Source of the DNA: Lentibacillus cibarius
GTDB taxonomy: Bacteria > Bacillota > Bacilli > Bacillales > Amphibacillaceae
DNA length: 64,000 nt
Reading direction: 5' to 3'
Assembly: GCF_005887555.1 (NCBI RefSeq)
Contig: NZ_VCIA01000001.1
Coordinates: 1,116,001 to 1,180,000, forward strand
This document shows positions 52,532 through 62,074 of the stretch, piece after piece. Position numbers and translations under genes: made by a program. A model generated the notes under the pieces. That model was given only the letters and a program-made list of their open reading frames with translations. It ran no database searches and was not told the origin of the DNA. The stretch's first letter is position 1. Each line of letters starts with the position of its first letter.

Positions 52532-53977
52532 ATGAAAAGACAGCCGAACTTATTTGAAGCTTTTTCACCGATAGTCGTCATGCTGCTTTTATTAGCCATT
52601 GGTTACGGCGTATACGGCTTCGATCCGGAACCCTTACTCATTTTAGCTTCTCTTTACGCCGGAATCATCGCCGTTCGCCTGGGGTTATCATGGGATGACA
52701 TGATGGAAGGCATCCAAGAAAAAATTAAACAAGCCATGCCGGCCATCCTCATTCTGATCTCTATCGGGATTTTGATAGGAACCTGGATGATTTCCGGAAC
52801 CATTCCTATGATGATTTACTACGGATTAAAAATGATCGACCCTTCCTTTATCGTGCTGATTGCCTTTGTCGTATCGGCAATTATCTCGATTGTGACGGGT
52901 ACCTCGTGGGGATCTGCGGGTACGGTCGGGGTAGCGTTAATGGGTATCGCAACTGGACTTGGCGCCAATTTACCGGCAACTGCTGGGGCGATTGTGGCTG
53001 GTGCTTACTTCGGGGATAAACTATCACCGCTTTCCGACACAACCAACCTTGCCCCTGTTGCTGCTGGAAGCGAGTTATACGAGCATATCCGCCACATGCT
53101 TTGGACGACCGTCCCAGCAGCTATCGTGAGTATTCTCGTCTATTTATTTGTCGGCTTTAACTTGTCCGGAGATAACGTATCCACACCTGAAACAATGAAT
53201 GGTATGCTCCAGACGCTCGCTGAAATGTTCCATTGGAATTTCTTGCTGTTACTACCGCCGGCAATTATTCTGTACGGATCCATTCGGAAAAAACCGACTC
53301 TGCCAACGATTATCCTGTCATCGATAGTGGCGGCAGTATTGGCCAAATTCATCCAAGGCTTTAAACCGGTCGATATTTTTGCTTCCACGGTTTCCGGATT
53401 TGATGTATCCATGGTAAACCGCGCCGGGTTTAACCCAGACAGTGTCATTTGGGAAGTAACCAGGCTTGTGAACCAGGGCGGCATGCAATCCATGACCGGC
53501 GTTGTTCTCATTGCTTTTAGTGCCTTTATTTTTGCAGGAATTATAACCAAATCTGGTTCCCTGGAAATCATCATCCGAACCCTTATGAAAGTCGTGAAAC
53601 GAACAGGCGACTTCATTTTAACAACCGTACTCTCGTGTATCACCATGGCACTTGTCACCGGGAATTCCTATTTATCTATTATCGTACCCGGAGAAATTTA
53701 TAAAGATTCGTATCGGAAAAATAAATTACATGCGAAAAACCTTTCCCGAACCCTGGAAGACTCCGGTACGGTTGTCGTGCCGCTCATCCCATGGTCTTCT
53801 GCAGGTGTATTCATGGCCGGAACGCTCGGAGTCCCTACCCTTAGCTATGCACCATGGGCGATATTGTGTTATGTCGGCTTCTTTTTTGCCATTATCCTTG
53901 GCTATACCGGACTAGGCATAACAAAGATTGCAAGTGCAGACAATACAGATGATTCGGAAGATGAAACGGTCGTTTAA
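52532..53977 (+). CDS. NhaC family Na+/H+ antiporter or exchanger
   Basis: 481-aa membrane protein, about 11-13 helices, of the NhaC (ion transporter superfamily) type: GILIGTWMISGTIPMMIYYG, SIVTGTSWGSAGTVGVALMG, the acidic YFGDKLSPLSDTTNLAP (probable cation site) and SCITMALVTGNSYLSIIVPG. Cotranscribed with iadA under a sigma-54 promoter; NhaC-type proteins also exchange organic acids or amino acids with ions, so here it may import isoaspartyl peptides or export aspartate. RBS AGGAGG at 6 nt. Ends with a strong terminator. Confidence 0.88.
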   Translation: MKRQPNLFEAFSPIVVMLLLLAIGYGVYGFDPEPLLILASLYAGIIAVRLGLSWDDMMEGIQEKIKQAMPAILILISIGILIGTWMISGTIPMMIYYGLKMIDPSFIVLIAFVVSAIISIVTGTSWGSAGTVGVALMGIATGLGANLPATAGAIVAGAYFGDKLSPLSDTTNLAPVAAGSELYEHIRHMLWTTVPAAIVSILVYLFVGFNLSGDNVSTPETMNGMLQTLAEMFHWNFLLLLPPAIILYGSIRKKPTLPTIILSSIVAAVLAKFIQGFKPVDIFASTVSGFDVSMVNRAGFNPDSVIWEVTRLVNQGGMQSMTGVVLIAFSAFIFAGIITKSGSLEIIIRTLMKVVKRTGDFILTTVLSCITMALVTGNSYLSIIVPGEIYKDSYRKNKLHAKNLSRTLEDSGTVVVPLIPWSSAGVFMAGTLGVPTLSYAPWAILCYVGFFFAIILGYTGLGITKIASADNTDDSEDETVV

Positions 53978-54013
53978 TGTGAAAGTTGGATAACAGTCGC
54001 GAACGTGTACCGG

Positions 54014-54062
54014 AAAAAGCCTTACCAGCATCTACGCTTTAGATGCTTGGTAAGGCTTTTTT
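54014..54062. terminator. Bidirectional terminator after the iadA-nhaC operon
   Basis: AAAAAGCCTTACCA and TGGTAAGGCTTTTTT with an inner CATCT/AGATG extension; T tracts occur on both strands. Confidence 0.9.
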
Positions 54063-54156
54063 ATGGGCTAAGGTGTTTTCTTTCCCTGAAGAGATCGGTT
54101 CTTCTTGATGGGAACCTTTAACTTGTTCCCTATTGCCACCGATAGAGTACTTTAGC

Positions 54157-55317
54157 TTAGTATCTCACTATCTTCTCATTTCTTATATTTTCCCTGGTAA
54201 TAGAAAATTTATCAGGTAATGGGTGTTTAGACTTCCCATCAATAATCATTTCACTAATTATTTCTCCGAGAATACTGGCATACTTAAATCCATGTCCGGA
54301 AAAACCGCCAGCAACTAAAACATGATTATTTTCCGGATGACGATCAATGATAAAATCTTTGTCTGGCGTTTTAGAGATCATACAAGTTCTTCCATAATTG
54401 AATTGGCCTGAAAGACCTGGCAGAAACCTTTTGATAAACTTATTTAAATCCCCTTGATCATTATCGTATTTACCAAAATCCTGTTCTAGTAAATCTGGCA
54501 CAATATCCCTTTCTGAATCGTTCCGCCCTATTTTCACACCACTACCAGTGATATCCGGGAATCCATAATATTTGTGACCTTCGTAGCTAAAATAAAAACT
54601 TGGAAGGAAAGGATACTTATATAGGGTTCCCTCTGTACCAAACCATCCTAGTGTCTTTCGTACAGTTTGGATTGATAGTTTTAAGGATGATAATAGTTCT
54701 CCAATCCAGGCACCTACAGCAATAATCACTTGATCTCCATAAAACATTCCTTTAGTGGTGTTTACACCAACACCATTTTCATGGGATTCCAGTGTATTGA
54801 CTTTCGTATTTTCTACTATTTCTGCGTTATATTTTAATAATTCTTGCCTATAAGCTCCAATGCACTGTTCATTTAAAAGGGCACCAGATGAACGCTCATA
54901 ATAACCCGTGAAATGATCAGGTAAATCAAAACCAGGCCAACGTCTCATTACGTCTTTTGAACTAAATTCCTCCAATTCCAACCCGTGTTCTTCAGCACTT
55001 TTTATTGTTTGTTGTATAAATGGGGTATCATTTTCACCTACCATTAAAGTTCCGGTGGGAATAAACAATGTTTTTCCCGATTCTTTTTCTAATTCGTGCC
55101 AGTTGTCCTGTGCTTTTAATGCTAGATTTACATATTCGGCACCTTCCCCAGTGGCATGACGGATCAATCTTGTCTCCCCATGATGACTACCCTTGTCATG
55201 AGGGGGACTATTGGCGTCAATCAACAAAACATCCATACCGTTCTTTGCTAAGTAGTAACCAGCCGCCATTCCAACTGAACCAGCACCCACAATCACGACA
55301 CTATACTTACCTTCCAT
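54157..55317 (-). CDS. FAD-dependent N-methyltryptophan/sarcosine oxidase-like, copy 1
   Basis: Oxidative demethylation of a secondary amine (N-methyl amino acid) with FAD, giving formaldehyde and peroxide. 386 aa: Rossmann start VVIVGAGSVGMAAGYYLAK, LIDANSPPHDKGSHHGETR and RLIRHATGEGAEY (flavin site of the MTOX/MSOX group), covalent-flavin Cys in GRTCMISKTPDKDFI, and GGFSGHGFKYA. It resembles SolA (N-methyl-L-tryptophan oxidase); substrate unproven. ATG 55317 chosen over GTG 55329 because GGTGGT precedes it at 7 nt. Last of three minus-strand genes with copy 2 and an NhaC. Confidence 0.88.
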   Translation of the reverse strand: MEGKYSVVIVGAGSVGMAAGYYLAKNGMDVLLIDANSPPHDKGSHHGETRLIRHATGEGAEYVNLALKAQDNWHELEKESGKTLFIPTGTLMVGENDTPFIQQTIKSAEEHGLELEEFSSKDVMRRWPGFDLPDHFTGYYERSSGALLNEQCIGAYRQELLKYNAEIVENTKVNTLESHENGVGVNTTKGMFYGDQVIIAVGAWIGELLSSLKLSIQTVRKTLGWFGTEGTLYKYPFLPSFYFSYEGHKYYGFPDITGSGVKIGRNDSERDIVPDLLEQDFGKYDNDQGDLNKFIKRFLPGLSGQFNYGRTCMISKTPDKDFIIDRHPENNHVLVAGGFSGHGFKYASILGEIISEMIIDGKSKHPLPDKFSITRENIRNEKIVRY

Positions 55318-55419
55318 TCTATTTACCACCTTTTTTATAAATAAACAATTGATTAGACTTGGTAAAGACTAAGACGTTGGTTTTGGATTATAACTACCAT
55401 GCCTTTAACAAAACTACTT

Positions 55420-56565
55420 TCAACCCAACCTTCTATCCAATAAAGAAAAAGCAGAAATGTCATGGGTTGTACTTCCCTCAGTTATTAATTGACTTAGTAT
55501 TTCTCCTAGAACACTACTAATCTGAAAACCTCTCCCGGAATAGCCACCTGAAATATAAACATGAGGATATTCAGGATGTTGATCAACAATAAATTGCTTA
55601 TCAGGGGCATTGGTTGCCAAACAGGCTTTGCCCTTTTTTAACTTTCCTGACGCTTGTGGTAAAAATCTATCCAGAAAGTTTCTTAAATCTCCCTCATCAC
55701 TAGCGTATTTTCCGAAATCTTGTCTCATAAAATCAGGTTCAATGCGCTTTTCCGAATCTGACCTTCCGAGCTTAACCCCACTCCCATTAATATTCGGAAA
55801 GCCGTAATAGATTTGGTTTTCGACATGAAAGTAAAAACTCGGCAGTTGTGGATATTGCAAAGAAAGATCGTCGGCTTCGAACCAAGCAAAAGTTTTTCGT
55901 ACCGGGTTCAAAGGTAAATCTAAGGAAGATAGGATTTTTCCAGTCCAGGCGCCCGCACAAACAAGCACTTTATCAGCATGATACGAACCTTCTTCCGTAT
56001 TTACAGTGACCCCCTGATTAAAAAAATCGATGGACTTAACATTCGTATTGGTTAGCAATGCAGCCTTATTTTTTATCCTGAGTTCCTTATAAGCATATAC
56101 ACATTTTTCATTAAGAAGCACACCAGATAAGGGTTCAAAACACCCCTTAAAATGCTCCGGAATGGTAAATCCCGGCCAATTTTTCTTGATTTCATCTGCA
56201 TTTAATATCTCTAATGGAGAATACTTTTTCCCTTCTTCCACAATTCCTTTCATAAAGGAGGAATCAGCTTCACTTACTGTTAAATTTCCTGTTGGAATGA
56301 ATAACCTGTCTTCCGACTCCTTTTCAAGTTGAAGCCACAGTTCTTGTGCCCTTTGAACAAGCGGAACAAAATGTTGGCCTCCTTTTGAAGAAATATGAGA
56401 GCCATGACGGATCATTCTTGTTTCTCCATGATGACTTCCTTTCCGGTGTGGTGGATCAAACGCATCAATCAGAAGGGTATCTACACCTTTCTTAGATAAA
56501 TAATACCCTGCCGCCATTCCTACCGATCCAGCTCCAATGATGATGACACTGTAATTTTTGTTCAT
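55420..56565 (-). CDS. FAD-dependent N-methyltryptophan/sarcosine oxidase-like, copy 2
   Basis: 381-aa paralogue of copy 1. Rossmann VIIIGAGSVGMAAGYYLSK, LIDAFDPPHRKGSHHGETR, MIRHGSHISSKG (loop differs from copy 1 and carries more basic residues, so a different substrate is likely), covalent-flavin Cys in KACLATNAPDKQFI, GGYSGRGFQIS. ATG 56565 follows GGTGTAAAGAAA. It lies 28 nt after the NhaC gene and 102 nt before copy 1, so the three probably form one transcript. Confidence 0.88.
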   Translation of the reverse strand: MNKNYSVIIIGAGSVGMAAGYYLSKKGVDTLLIDAFDPPHRKGSHHGETRMIRHGSHISSKGGQHFVPLVQRAQELWLQLEKESEDRLFIPTGNLTVSEADSSFMKGIVEEGKKYSPLEILNADEIKKNWPGFTIPEHFKGCFEPLSGVLLNEKCVYAYKELRIKNKAALLTNTNVKSIDFFNQGVTVNTEEGSYHADKVLVCAGAWTGKILSSLDLPLNPVRKTFAWFEADDLSLQYPQLPSFYFHVENQIYYGFPNINGSGVKLGRSDSEKRIEPDFMRQDFGKYASDEGDLRNFLDRFLPQASGKLKKGKACLATNAPDKQFIVDQHPEYPHVYISGGYSGRGFQISSVLGEILSQLITEGSTTHDISAFSLLDRRLG

Positions 56566-56593
56566 TTTCTTTACACCTTCTTCGTGGGATACG

Positions 56594-58054
56594 CTAAGAC
56601 GTTTTATTCAATTCATATTGATTTAAAGCTTCTTCCTTCTCTTCTTTACTCATTTTATAGACACCAATTCCCGTATAAGCCAGAATTATGGCAATCACAG
56701 GTGTGACATAACATAGGACACTCCATATCGCATAACCGCTGCTTCCATAGATGGAAACACCTAATGTGCTCGAAAAAAATACACCTGCTGAACTCCAAGG
56801 CACTAGGGGACCAATCACCGTACCAGCATCCTCTAAACTTCTTGAAAGTGTTTTTGCGGCCATTCCAACTTTTAAAAAGGACTTTTTGAACATTTCCGGA
56901 ACCATGAGAAATCCAATGTATGAAGTCCCCGAAAACATAAACAATAATGATTGTGACAACAGCGTCATTACCACTAAAGGACCGCGTTTCCGTACCCTAT
57001 TGGTTAACGGGTGTAAAGCCCTTTTAAAGAAGCCAGCCTCACTTATAACAGATGTATACGCGTAACCACAATATATAATAATGATTACGCCTAACATCGA
57101 TACAAATCCTCCACGATTGAGCAACGAAAGTGTGTCTGAAGATAATTGATCTGGATTTACACCAGAAATCATACTAACTTCAAAACCATCTGAGGCCGCA
57201 CTTACTCCATCTTGTAATGAAAAACCTTGATAGGTTACACCAATGATCAACGCGACAAGGCAAGCCGTAAGCATAACGGGGACAGGGGGCTGTTTCAATA
57301 TTGCTCCCAATAGAATAATGACAAATGGAACCAATAATAAAAGGTTCCAGGAATAAATACTCCCCAAGTCATTTACGAGACCTAAATCATTAGTAGCTAC
57401 ATTTTGAGTTGAAAAGTTCACGCTCTTTCCTGCAATAAAAAAAACGATAAAGGAAATAATTGTGGCAGGCAAAGTGGTCCACATCATGGATTTAATATGT
57501 TCATAAATATTTACGCCACTGGTTAATGAAGCTAAATTCGTTGTCTCCGATAAAGGGGACATTTTGTCACCGAAAATTGCCCCACAAATAATAGCTGCTG
57601 CCGTTATATCCAACGGTGCTCCTAGCCCAGCTGCTATACTTATTAATGCTACACCTGCTGTCCCGCCTGATCCCCAAGAACTTCCTATTAAAGTTGAAAA
57701 AATGATACAAATAACAAAGGATGTTACGAAAATGTATTCAGGCTGAATAATTTGCATTCCATAAAAAATCAACATAGGGATTGAGCCGCTAAAAATGAAT
57801 GTGGCTATTACAATTCCAATTGTCCAGATAATTAAAATGGCAGGTGTTGCCCGCATAAGACGCTCACCTATAGCCTTTTCTAAATCATTCCATGTATATC
57901 CCAGTCTTTTAGCTAATAAGCCCGCACAGGCAGCAGATGCGACTAACATAAGAGCGACATCAAGGTTAAAAAGGAAAAACCCACCAAAAACAAAAATGAC
58001 CATAAAAGAAAGCGCAAGTATCGATTCGATAAATGTTGGTTCTCTTTTTTCCAT
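56594..58054 (-). CDS. NhaC family transporter, second copy
   Basis: 486 aa, about 11-13 helices: TATPAIL-type start of the core (ATPAILIIWTIGIVIATFIF), FSTLIGSSWGSGGTAGVALI, FGDKMSPLSETTNLAS (probable cation site) and SLLFMFSGTSYIGFLMVPE. Close in plan to the NhaC by iadA. First gene before the two amine oxidases, suggesting ion-coupled uptake of their amine substrate (inference). The first ATG (58060) touches the GGAGG; ATG 58054 is 6 nt away and is used here. Confidence 0.87.
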   Translation of the reverse strand: MEKREPTFIESILALSFMVIFVFGGFFLFNLDVALMLVASAACAGLLAKRLGYTWNDLEKAIGERLMRATPAILIIWTIGIVIATFIFSGSIPMLIFYGMQIIQPEYIFVTSFVICIIFSTLIGSSWGSGGTAGVALISIAAGLGAPLDITAAAIICGAIFGDKMSPLSETTNLASLTSGVNIYEHIKSMMWTTLPATIISFIVFFIAGKSVNFSTQNVATNDLGLVNDLGSIYSWNLLLLVPFVIILLGAILKQPPVPVMLTACLVALIIGVTYQGFSLQDGVSAASDGFEVSMISGVNPDQLSSDTLSLLNRGGFVSMLGVIIIIYCGYAYTSVISEAGFFKRALHPLTNRVRKRGPLVVMTLLSQSLLFMFSGTSYIGFLMVPEMFKKSFLKVGMAAKTLSRSLEDAGTVIGPLVPWSSAGVFFSSTLGVSIYGSSGYAIWSVLCYVTPVIAIILAYTGIGVYKMSKEEKEEALNQYELNKTS

Positions 58055-58302
58055 AAACATCCTCCTTGATTCAATCTAACCAGCATATAAATAACGTCTG
58101 GTCTAATAATTGGTAACGCTTACATTTGATTGTTATCCATGTTACCTCATTATTTTATATTTTTCAATAATTCTAATAATTAGGTCGCGATAGAAAACAC
58201 AAATGTTAGTTATTTATTATTTTTATAAATAAAATGTGGGAAAACTATTCTGGTATCCACTTTCGGGACTTTAACCTTAAAGATTGGCTTATGCCTAGCG
58301 CA

Positions 58303-58341
58303 CAAAAAAACCACTGATTACTTATGCGATCAGTGATTTTT
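58303..58341 (-). terminator. Rho-independent terminator after the proline iminopeptidase gene
   Basis: Minus strand: ATCACTGAT pairs with ATCAGTGGT around a 10-nt loop, followed by T7. The gap 58055-58370 has no other gene. Confidence 0.75.
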
Positions 58342-58370
58342 GAGTCTTCTTAATCGTTTCCGAGTTCAAT

Positions 58371-59228
58371 TCATTTGTGATCAGCCAGAAAATTTTCTAT
58401 CAATGCCAGACATTCATCCCGTTCATCAACAAACACACTATGGCTACTGTTATCCAATACACAGAACGAGCTTCCCGGAATGTTTTCATGAATGATACGA
58501 TTCTCACTGACCGGCGTGATCCAGTCATGCTTTCCTGCAATGATTAATACCGGAACCCAAATATCGCGCAAATTTTCCACAACATCAAATTGCCTAAGAA
58601 ATTCTCCAAACCCTTTATTCAGTGCTTTATAGGAACGTTTTGCTTTCACTTTTGGCTTAGATTCCTTATTTTGGGAAGCAACAGAATATAGCGGGTCCAT
58701 CACGTCATAATATGTCTGTAATTCTTCTTCTGACTGAAAGTTCCCTTCCCATAACTTATTTGCATAAAATTTCTGGTCGTCGTTTCCGTTTTCTTCAACA
58801 TATTGCTTAGCTTTCTCCATAAAACGATAGGACGGTGAAGTAGCTATCAGCAATAGTCCTTGTAGATTCTCTTGATACTTGAGTGCATAACTCATTGCAA
58901 CCATTCCACCATAAGAATGCCCCAAGATCCATATCTTCGCCAATCCTAAATATTTTCGTAAGGCTTCAATATCCTCCACATTGTTTTCCAAGGTATATGT
59001 TTCCGGGTCACCTTCCTCCGAATATCCGCATCCTCGCTGATCAACATACACCAGCTGTGCATGATTCGTTAAATGATCAAGATGAGGCTTAAAGCTAAAA
59101 TGGGTGCCACCCGGCCCACCATGAATTACAAAGATAATCGGTTTATGTTGAATAGTACCGTTCTTCACTTCCGTTTCCACACCATTCACATCAAAATAGA
59201 GCTTTGTTCCATTTATAGTTGCGTACAA
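58371..59228 (-). CDS. Proline iminopeptidase-like alpha/beta hydrolase (S33)
   Basis: 285-aa cytoplasmic aminopeptidase probably removing N-terminal proline, or a related hydrolase. Marker motifs are all present: FVIHGGPGGTHFSF, VYVDQRGCGYSEEG (the S33 DQRG[CS]G), nucleophile Ser in LGHSYGGMVAMSY, Asp in IIAGKHDWITPV and His in DNSSHSVFVDERD. The only start is TTG at 59228, with AGGAGG at 8 nt, an unusual start that would dampen expression. It lies 15 nt after the SSS symporter stop, so the two are cotranscribed: import of a peptide or amine, then cleavage. Confidence 0.87.
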   Translation of the reverse strand: MYATINGTKLYFDVNGVETEVKNGTIQHKPIIFVIHGGPGGTHFSFKPHLDHLTNHAQLVYVDQRGCGYSEEGDPETYTLENNVEDIEALRKYLGLAKIWILGHSYGGMVAMSYALKYQENLQGLLLIATSPSYRFMEKAKQYVEENGNDDQKFYANKLWEGNFQSEEELQTYYDVMDPLYSVASQNKESKPKVKAKRSYKALNKGFGEFLRQFDVVENLRDIWVPVLIIAGKHDWITPVSENRIIHENIPGSSFCVLDNSSHSVFVDERDECLALIENFLADHK

Positions 59229-59243
59229 GATGTCTTCCTCCTT

Positions 59244-60875
59244 CTACGATTCTATTCTTCGTTTAGGTAGTATATAAATGACCAGTAATACGGCACCTAG
59301 GGTTAACCCTAGCAGCGTAACGATAATTAAAACAGGCCAAACATTAACGAAATTAGCGCCAATCAAGAAAGATACATAGCCTATAAGAATAATGCTTAAG
59401 AAAATGATATCCTTATTCGTGACTGTTTTGACCTGAAATAGCTCACCTTTTGCATTTTCTTCCCTTATTAATAGACTAGCACCAACTGTACCTGCTAAGG
59501 AGAAAATAATTCCGACAATAACCGGATCAACGGCAGTACCTATTATCTGGCATGTAACGGTAGCGCCACCCCCGAGCAGCATGCCGGAAATAGCACCATT
59601 CGTATTTGCTTTACGCCAGAGCAACCCAAGCATAATAGGAATGAAAGTCGCACCTGCAAATATTTTTTGGGTCATAAGCAATAGTTCCATTATAGATGGT
59701 GTTAAGACAGCCGCAACGGTTGATAAAACACCAATAATAACCAGGGTCCATCTCGTAATTAATAATGTATGCTTCTCATTGATCTCCTTACCCTTTCGAA
59801 CGTTATTTTTTTCATAAATATCTCGTGTAACATGAATCCCAGCACCTAACAAATTCGAGTCCACTGTAGACATGCAAGCCCCCAATATACCTGTAACGAT
59901 AATCATGCCAATCCAAGGGTTAATAACTTCCATTGCCAGCATTGGAAATACCGTTTCAGCATTGCCCATGTCCGGAATTAATGCTTTTCCAATTCCACCA
60001 ACAAGCGCCAAACCAAACGCCATAAATAGTGCCACAAACCAAACCATCAATAAACTTATCCGCTGAATGGTTGATACACTCTTAGCTGAGTAAACGCGCT
60101 GGATTTGTGTTTGGCTTATTGTATTCAAAGGCAAAAATGTAATCGCCCAAGCAAGCACCATAAGAAACGTAGCACTTTCCGTCACACTTATAAAACCGTC
60201 ACCAAGCACTCTATTTAACGATTCATGTCCATGCGTGGTTGCATATAACCAGGAACTATCCGGAGACAGAGCTTGTAATCCGAAAATAATGACAAGGACT
60301 AGCCCTAAAACCATAATAATCGACTGAATCCAGTCTGTAAGTGCCACACCCATCAATCCACCAAAGGTTGTATAAACAATCGTGACAACTGATGTGATGA
60401 GAATAGCGACAGTTGTGTCGATACCCAGTATTGAATTTAAAATGACACCAATGCCAAGGATACTTCCTCCAGCACCACCCACTAAAGCAACAAGTGAAAA
60501 AAGAGTGGTCAAATAGGCTACGAAATTAGAATAACGCAGTGCCATAATATCCGGTAAGGTAAAAACCTCAAATTCCTGTGCTATCCGTCTGATTTTACCG
60601 GAGATATAAAATAGAACGAAATAAGCAGAACCTGCAGCCACAAGCATCCACATCACGGAAAACCCGCTAGTGTAGACCATCCCGCTGAACCCCATATAGG
60701 TGTTAGCACCGACAACTGTAGAAAAAATAGTACTAAATAATAAACCAGAGTTCATTTTGTTCCCTGCTACATAAAAATCGGCGCGCGTATCCTGCTTTTT
60801 GGATACAACAACGCCAACAATAATCATTAAGATTAAATAAACAACAGGAATTATATAATAGCTATTCCATTCCAT
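59244..60875 (-). CDS. Sodium:solute symporter (SSS family), second copy
   Basis: 543-aa sodium-coupled importer with about 13 helices: RADFYVAGNKMNSGLLFSTI early, GVALTDWIQSIIMVLGLVLV (SSS signature region) and MSTVDSNLLGAGIHVTRDI. It differs clearly from the riboswitch-controlled SSS at 26135. Start at 60875 with GGAGGGA at about 9 nt. Heads a two-gene unit with the proline iminopeptidase. Substrate not readable; proline or a peptide-derived amino acid is a guess from the partner. Confidence 0.88.
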   Translation of the reverse strand: MEWNSYYIIPVVYLILMIIVGVVVSKKQDTRADFYVAGNKMNSGLLFSTIFSTVVGANTYMGFSGMVYTSGFSVMWMLVAAGSAYFVLFYISGKIRRIAQEFEVFTLPDIMALRYSNFVAYLTTLFSLVALVGGAGGSILGIGVILNSILGIDTTVAILITSVVTIVYTTFGGLMGVALTDWIQSIIMVLGLVLVIIFGLQALSPDSSWLYATTHGHESLNRVLGDGFISVTESATFLMVLAWAITFLPLNTISQTQIQRVYSAKSVSTIQRISLLMVWFVALFMAFGLALVGGIGKALIPDMGNAETVFPMLAMEVINPWIGMIIVTGILGACMSTVDSNLLGAGIHVTRDIYEKNNVRKGKEINEKHTLLITRWTLVIIGVLSTVAAVLTPSIMELLLMTQKIFAGATFIPIMLGLLWRKANTNGAISGMLLGGGATVTCQIIGTAVDPVIVGIIFSLAGTVGASLLIREENAKGELFQVKTVTNKDIIFLSIILIGYVSFLIGANFVNVWPVLIIVTLLGLTLGAVLLVIYILPKRRIES

Positions 60876-61048
60876 ACTTCATGTCCCTCCCAATGATGAA
60901 ATCTTTTCTTCGTTTCATTATCCAAATAAAGCGAATTGTTATACACGGAATTATATACATTCGAAATATTAGAGTCAATGGCATTATTATTAAAATTCTA
61001 TTTAATTAAATATTATTAATTTGGTGATTTTTTATGATGGAAGATTAT

Positions 61049-61094
61049 AAAAAAGCTGAAGAATAAGGTGTTCTACCTTATCCTTCAGCTTTTT
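61049..61094. terminator. Strong bidirectional terminator
   Basis: AAAAAGCTGAAGAATAAGGT pairs with ACCTTATCCTTCAGCTTTTT with one bulge. It sits 28 nt past the stop of the permease-tail relic on the minus strand. Confidence 0.85.
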
Positions 61095-61121
61095 ATGACG
61101 CTTATGATTAGGTTCAGGTCA

Positions 61122-61201
61122 TTACTCGTTGTCATCCTGCTCATGATCCGGCGACACAAAATCCGCGTTAGTAGCAGCGCCATTAAAAATCCATGTTACC
61201 A
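61122..61201 (-). pseudogene. Possible C-terminal relic of a lost minus-strand gene
   Basis: Minus-strand reading VTWIFNGAATNADFVSPDHE followed by QDDNE and stop (TAA at 61122). The hydrophobic-to-acidic tail is like the C-terminus of a transporter, and a strong terminator follows at 28 nt, as for a real gene end. About 25 codons only; upstream it runs into the SAM riboswitch. Confidence 0.35.
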
Positions 61202-61233
61202 TTGACAATCATCAAAATTATTTGTAAATTATT

Positions 61234-61387
61234 TTCTTATCCAGAGAGGTGGAGGGACTGGCCCTTTGATACCTCGGCAACAGGCTCCTATAGTACTGTG
61301 CCAATTCCAGTAAGCGTTATGCTTAGAAGATAAGAAGTGCATGGTACAGGTTTTTCTACCCTCTTCTTATCCAGAAGAGGGTTTTTT
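61234..61387 (+). ncRNA. SAM-I (S-box) riboswitch with terminator, orphaned
   Basis: P1 TTCTTATC (61234-61241) / GATAAGAA (61329-61336); core AGAGAGGTGGAGGGACTGG then CCCTTTGATACCTCGGCA. GATAAGAAG (61329-61337) can instead pair with CTTCTTATC (61364-61372), the antiterminator. Terminator CCCTCTTC / GAAGAGGG with T6 at 61359-61387. The first 45 nt are nearly identical to the riboswitch at 27884-27992. Only a gene fragment lies downstream. Confidence 0.93.
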
Positions 61388-61430
61388 ACTGTTTAACAAG
61401 CTTTTCATAATTATTTTAAGGGTGTTTTAA

Positions 61431-61505
61431 ATGTCAGGTAAATCGCTAAATGTTGAAACCATTTTCCCTCAGATTGGTAATAAGAAAGACGAGGCATTAC
61501 AAGCT
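61431..61505 (+). pseudogene. 5' fragment of a methionine-biosynthesis gene (MetI-like)
   Basis: The frame opens MSGKSLNVETIFPQIGNKKD. VET..QIGN+.DE matches the N-terminus of cystathionine gamma-synthase/O-acetylhomoserine thiolyase proteins such as B. subtilis MetI (VETKLAQIGNRSDE) over about 17 residues. After about 24 codons the similarity ends, where sequence antisense to the broken hydrolase begins. The SAM riboswitch lies 44 nt upstream, as for a real metI. Short match; assignment is inference. Confidence 0.5.
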
Positions 61506-62074
61506 TCTCTTGGCACCATCGTTAATATTTCTTATATCTATCCCTATTTGGACTTTACCGGGAATACTCGTCATGGCGTTTGGTTTAGCGTTCACTGTAC
61601 TCACCGTAGCCACGAGATAAGGATCTTCCTGCCGATTTATTTTTAGGGTTGCTTCCTGTACATAGCTAATGAGCGGTGCTATTGCAACCAGTGCATCATT
61701 TCACTTATGCATCGGTGTTGTCCCTGTATGGTTCGATGTACCAAGGGTCGTCACAATCAGTCGTGTGGAACGGGCTATTCCTGTGACAACGCCTATTTGT
61801 GCATTACTTTCCTGCAATTTGTCCCCTTGCCGATATGAACCTCAAGAAATTGCTCCAATTCATCGGAAGACAAGGTTGCCTGCTCTAACGCTTCCCAATG
61901 AACACCCATGTCTTCTACTGCTTGTTTGACTGTTATTCCGTTTTTGTCGGTAATACCTATTAACTCCTTAAAATCCAATTCCCCTGACACTGCTTTACTG
62001 CCAATTGTGGAAACATGTGGCTGGTGTTTTGTGTGCCTTGACAACCATAAAATGTTAAAGGATAAGCGTTTCAA
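61502..62074 (-). pseudogene. Broken N-carbamoyl-amino-acid hydrolase / allantoate amidohydrolase (M20 family)
   Basis: Minus-strand reading, in pieces: GSKAVSGELDFKELIGITDK, then DGVHWEAL-type linker, LEVHIGKG; a frameshift near 61830; then QGDKLQESNAQIGVVTGIA, SNHTGTTPMHK, an in-frame TGA at 61701-61703 (one transition from CGA), NDALVAIAPLISYVQEATL, VNAKPNAMTSIPGKVQIGID and NINDGAKRSL, where similarity stops at 61502. HTGTTPM and the IPGK..IGIDIR block are AllC/HyuC family hallmarks. Roughly the middle of a 400-aa enzyme remains; the N-terminus and the last third are missing. Confidence 0.8.

Noticed and set aside
61034..61066. 11-codon frame MMEDYKKAEE
   Set aside because: Part of the stem of a strong terminator; too short to support.
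61669..61929. 86-aa plus-strand frame MSGAIATSASFHLCIGVVPV
   Set aside because: Exactly antisense to recognisable hydrolase pseudogene blocks (GTTPMHK, VVTGIA).
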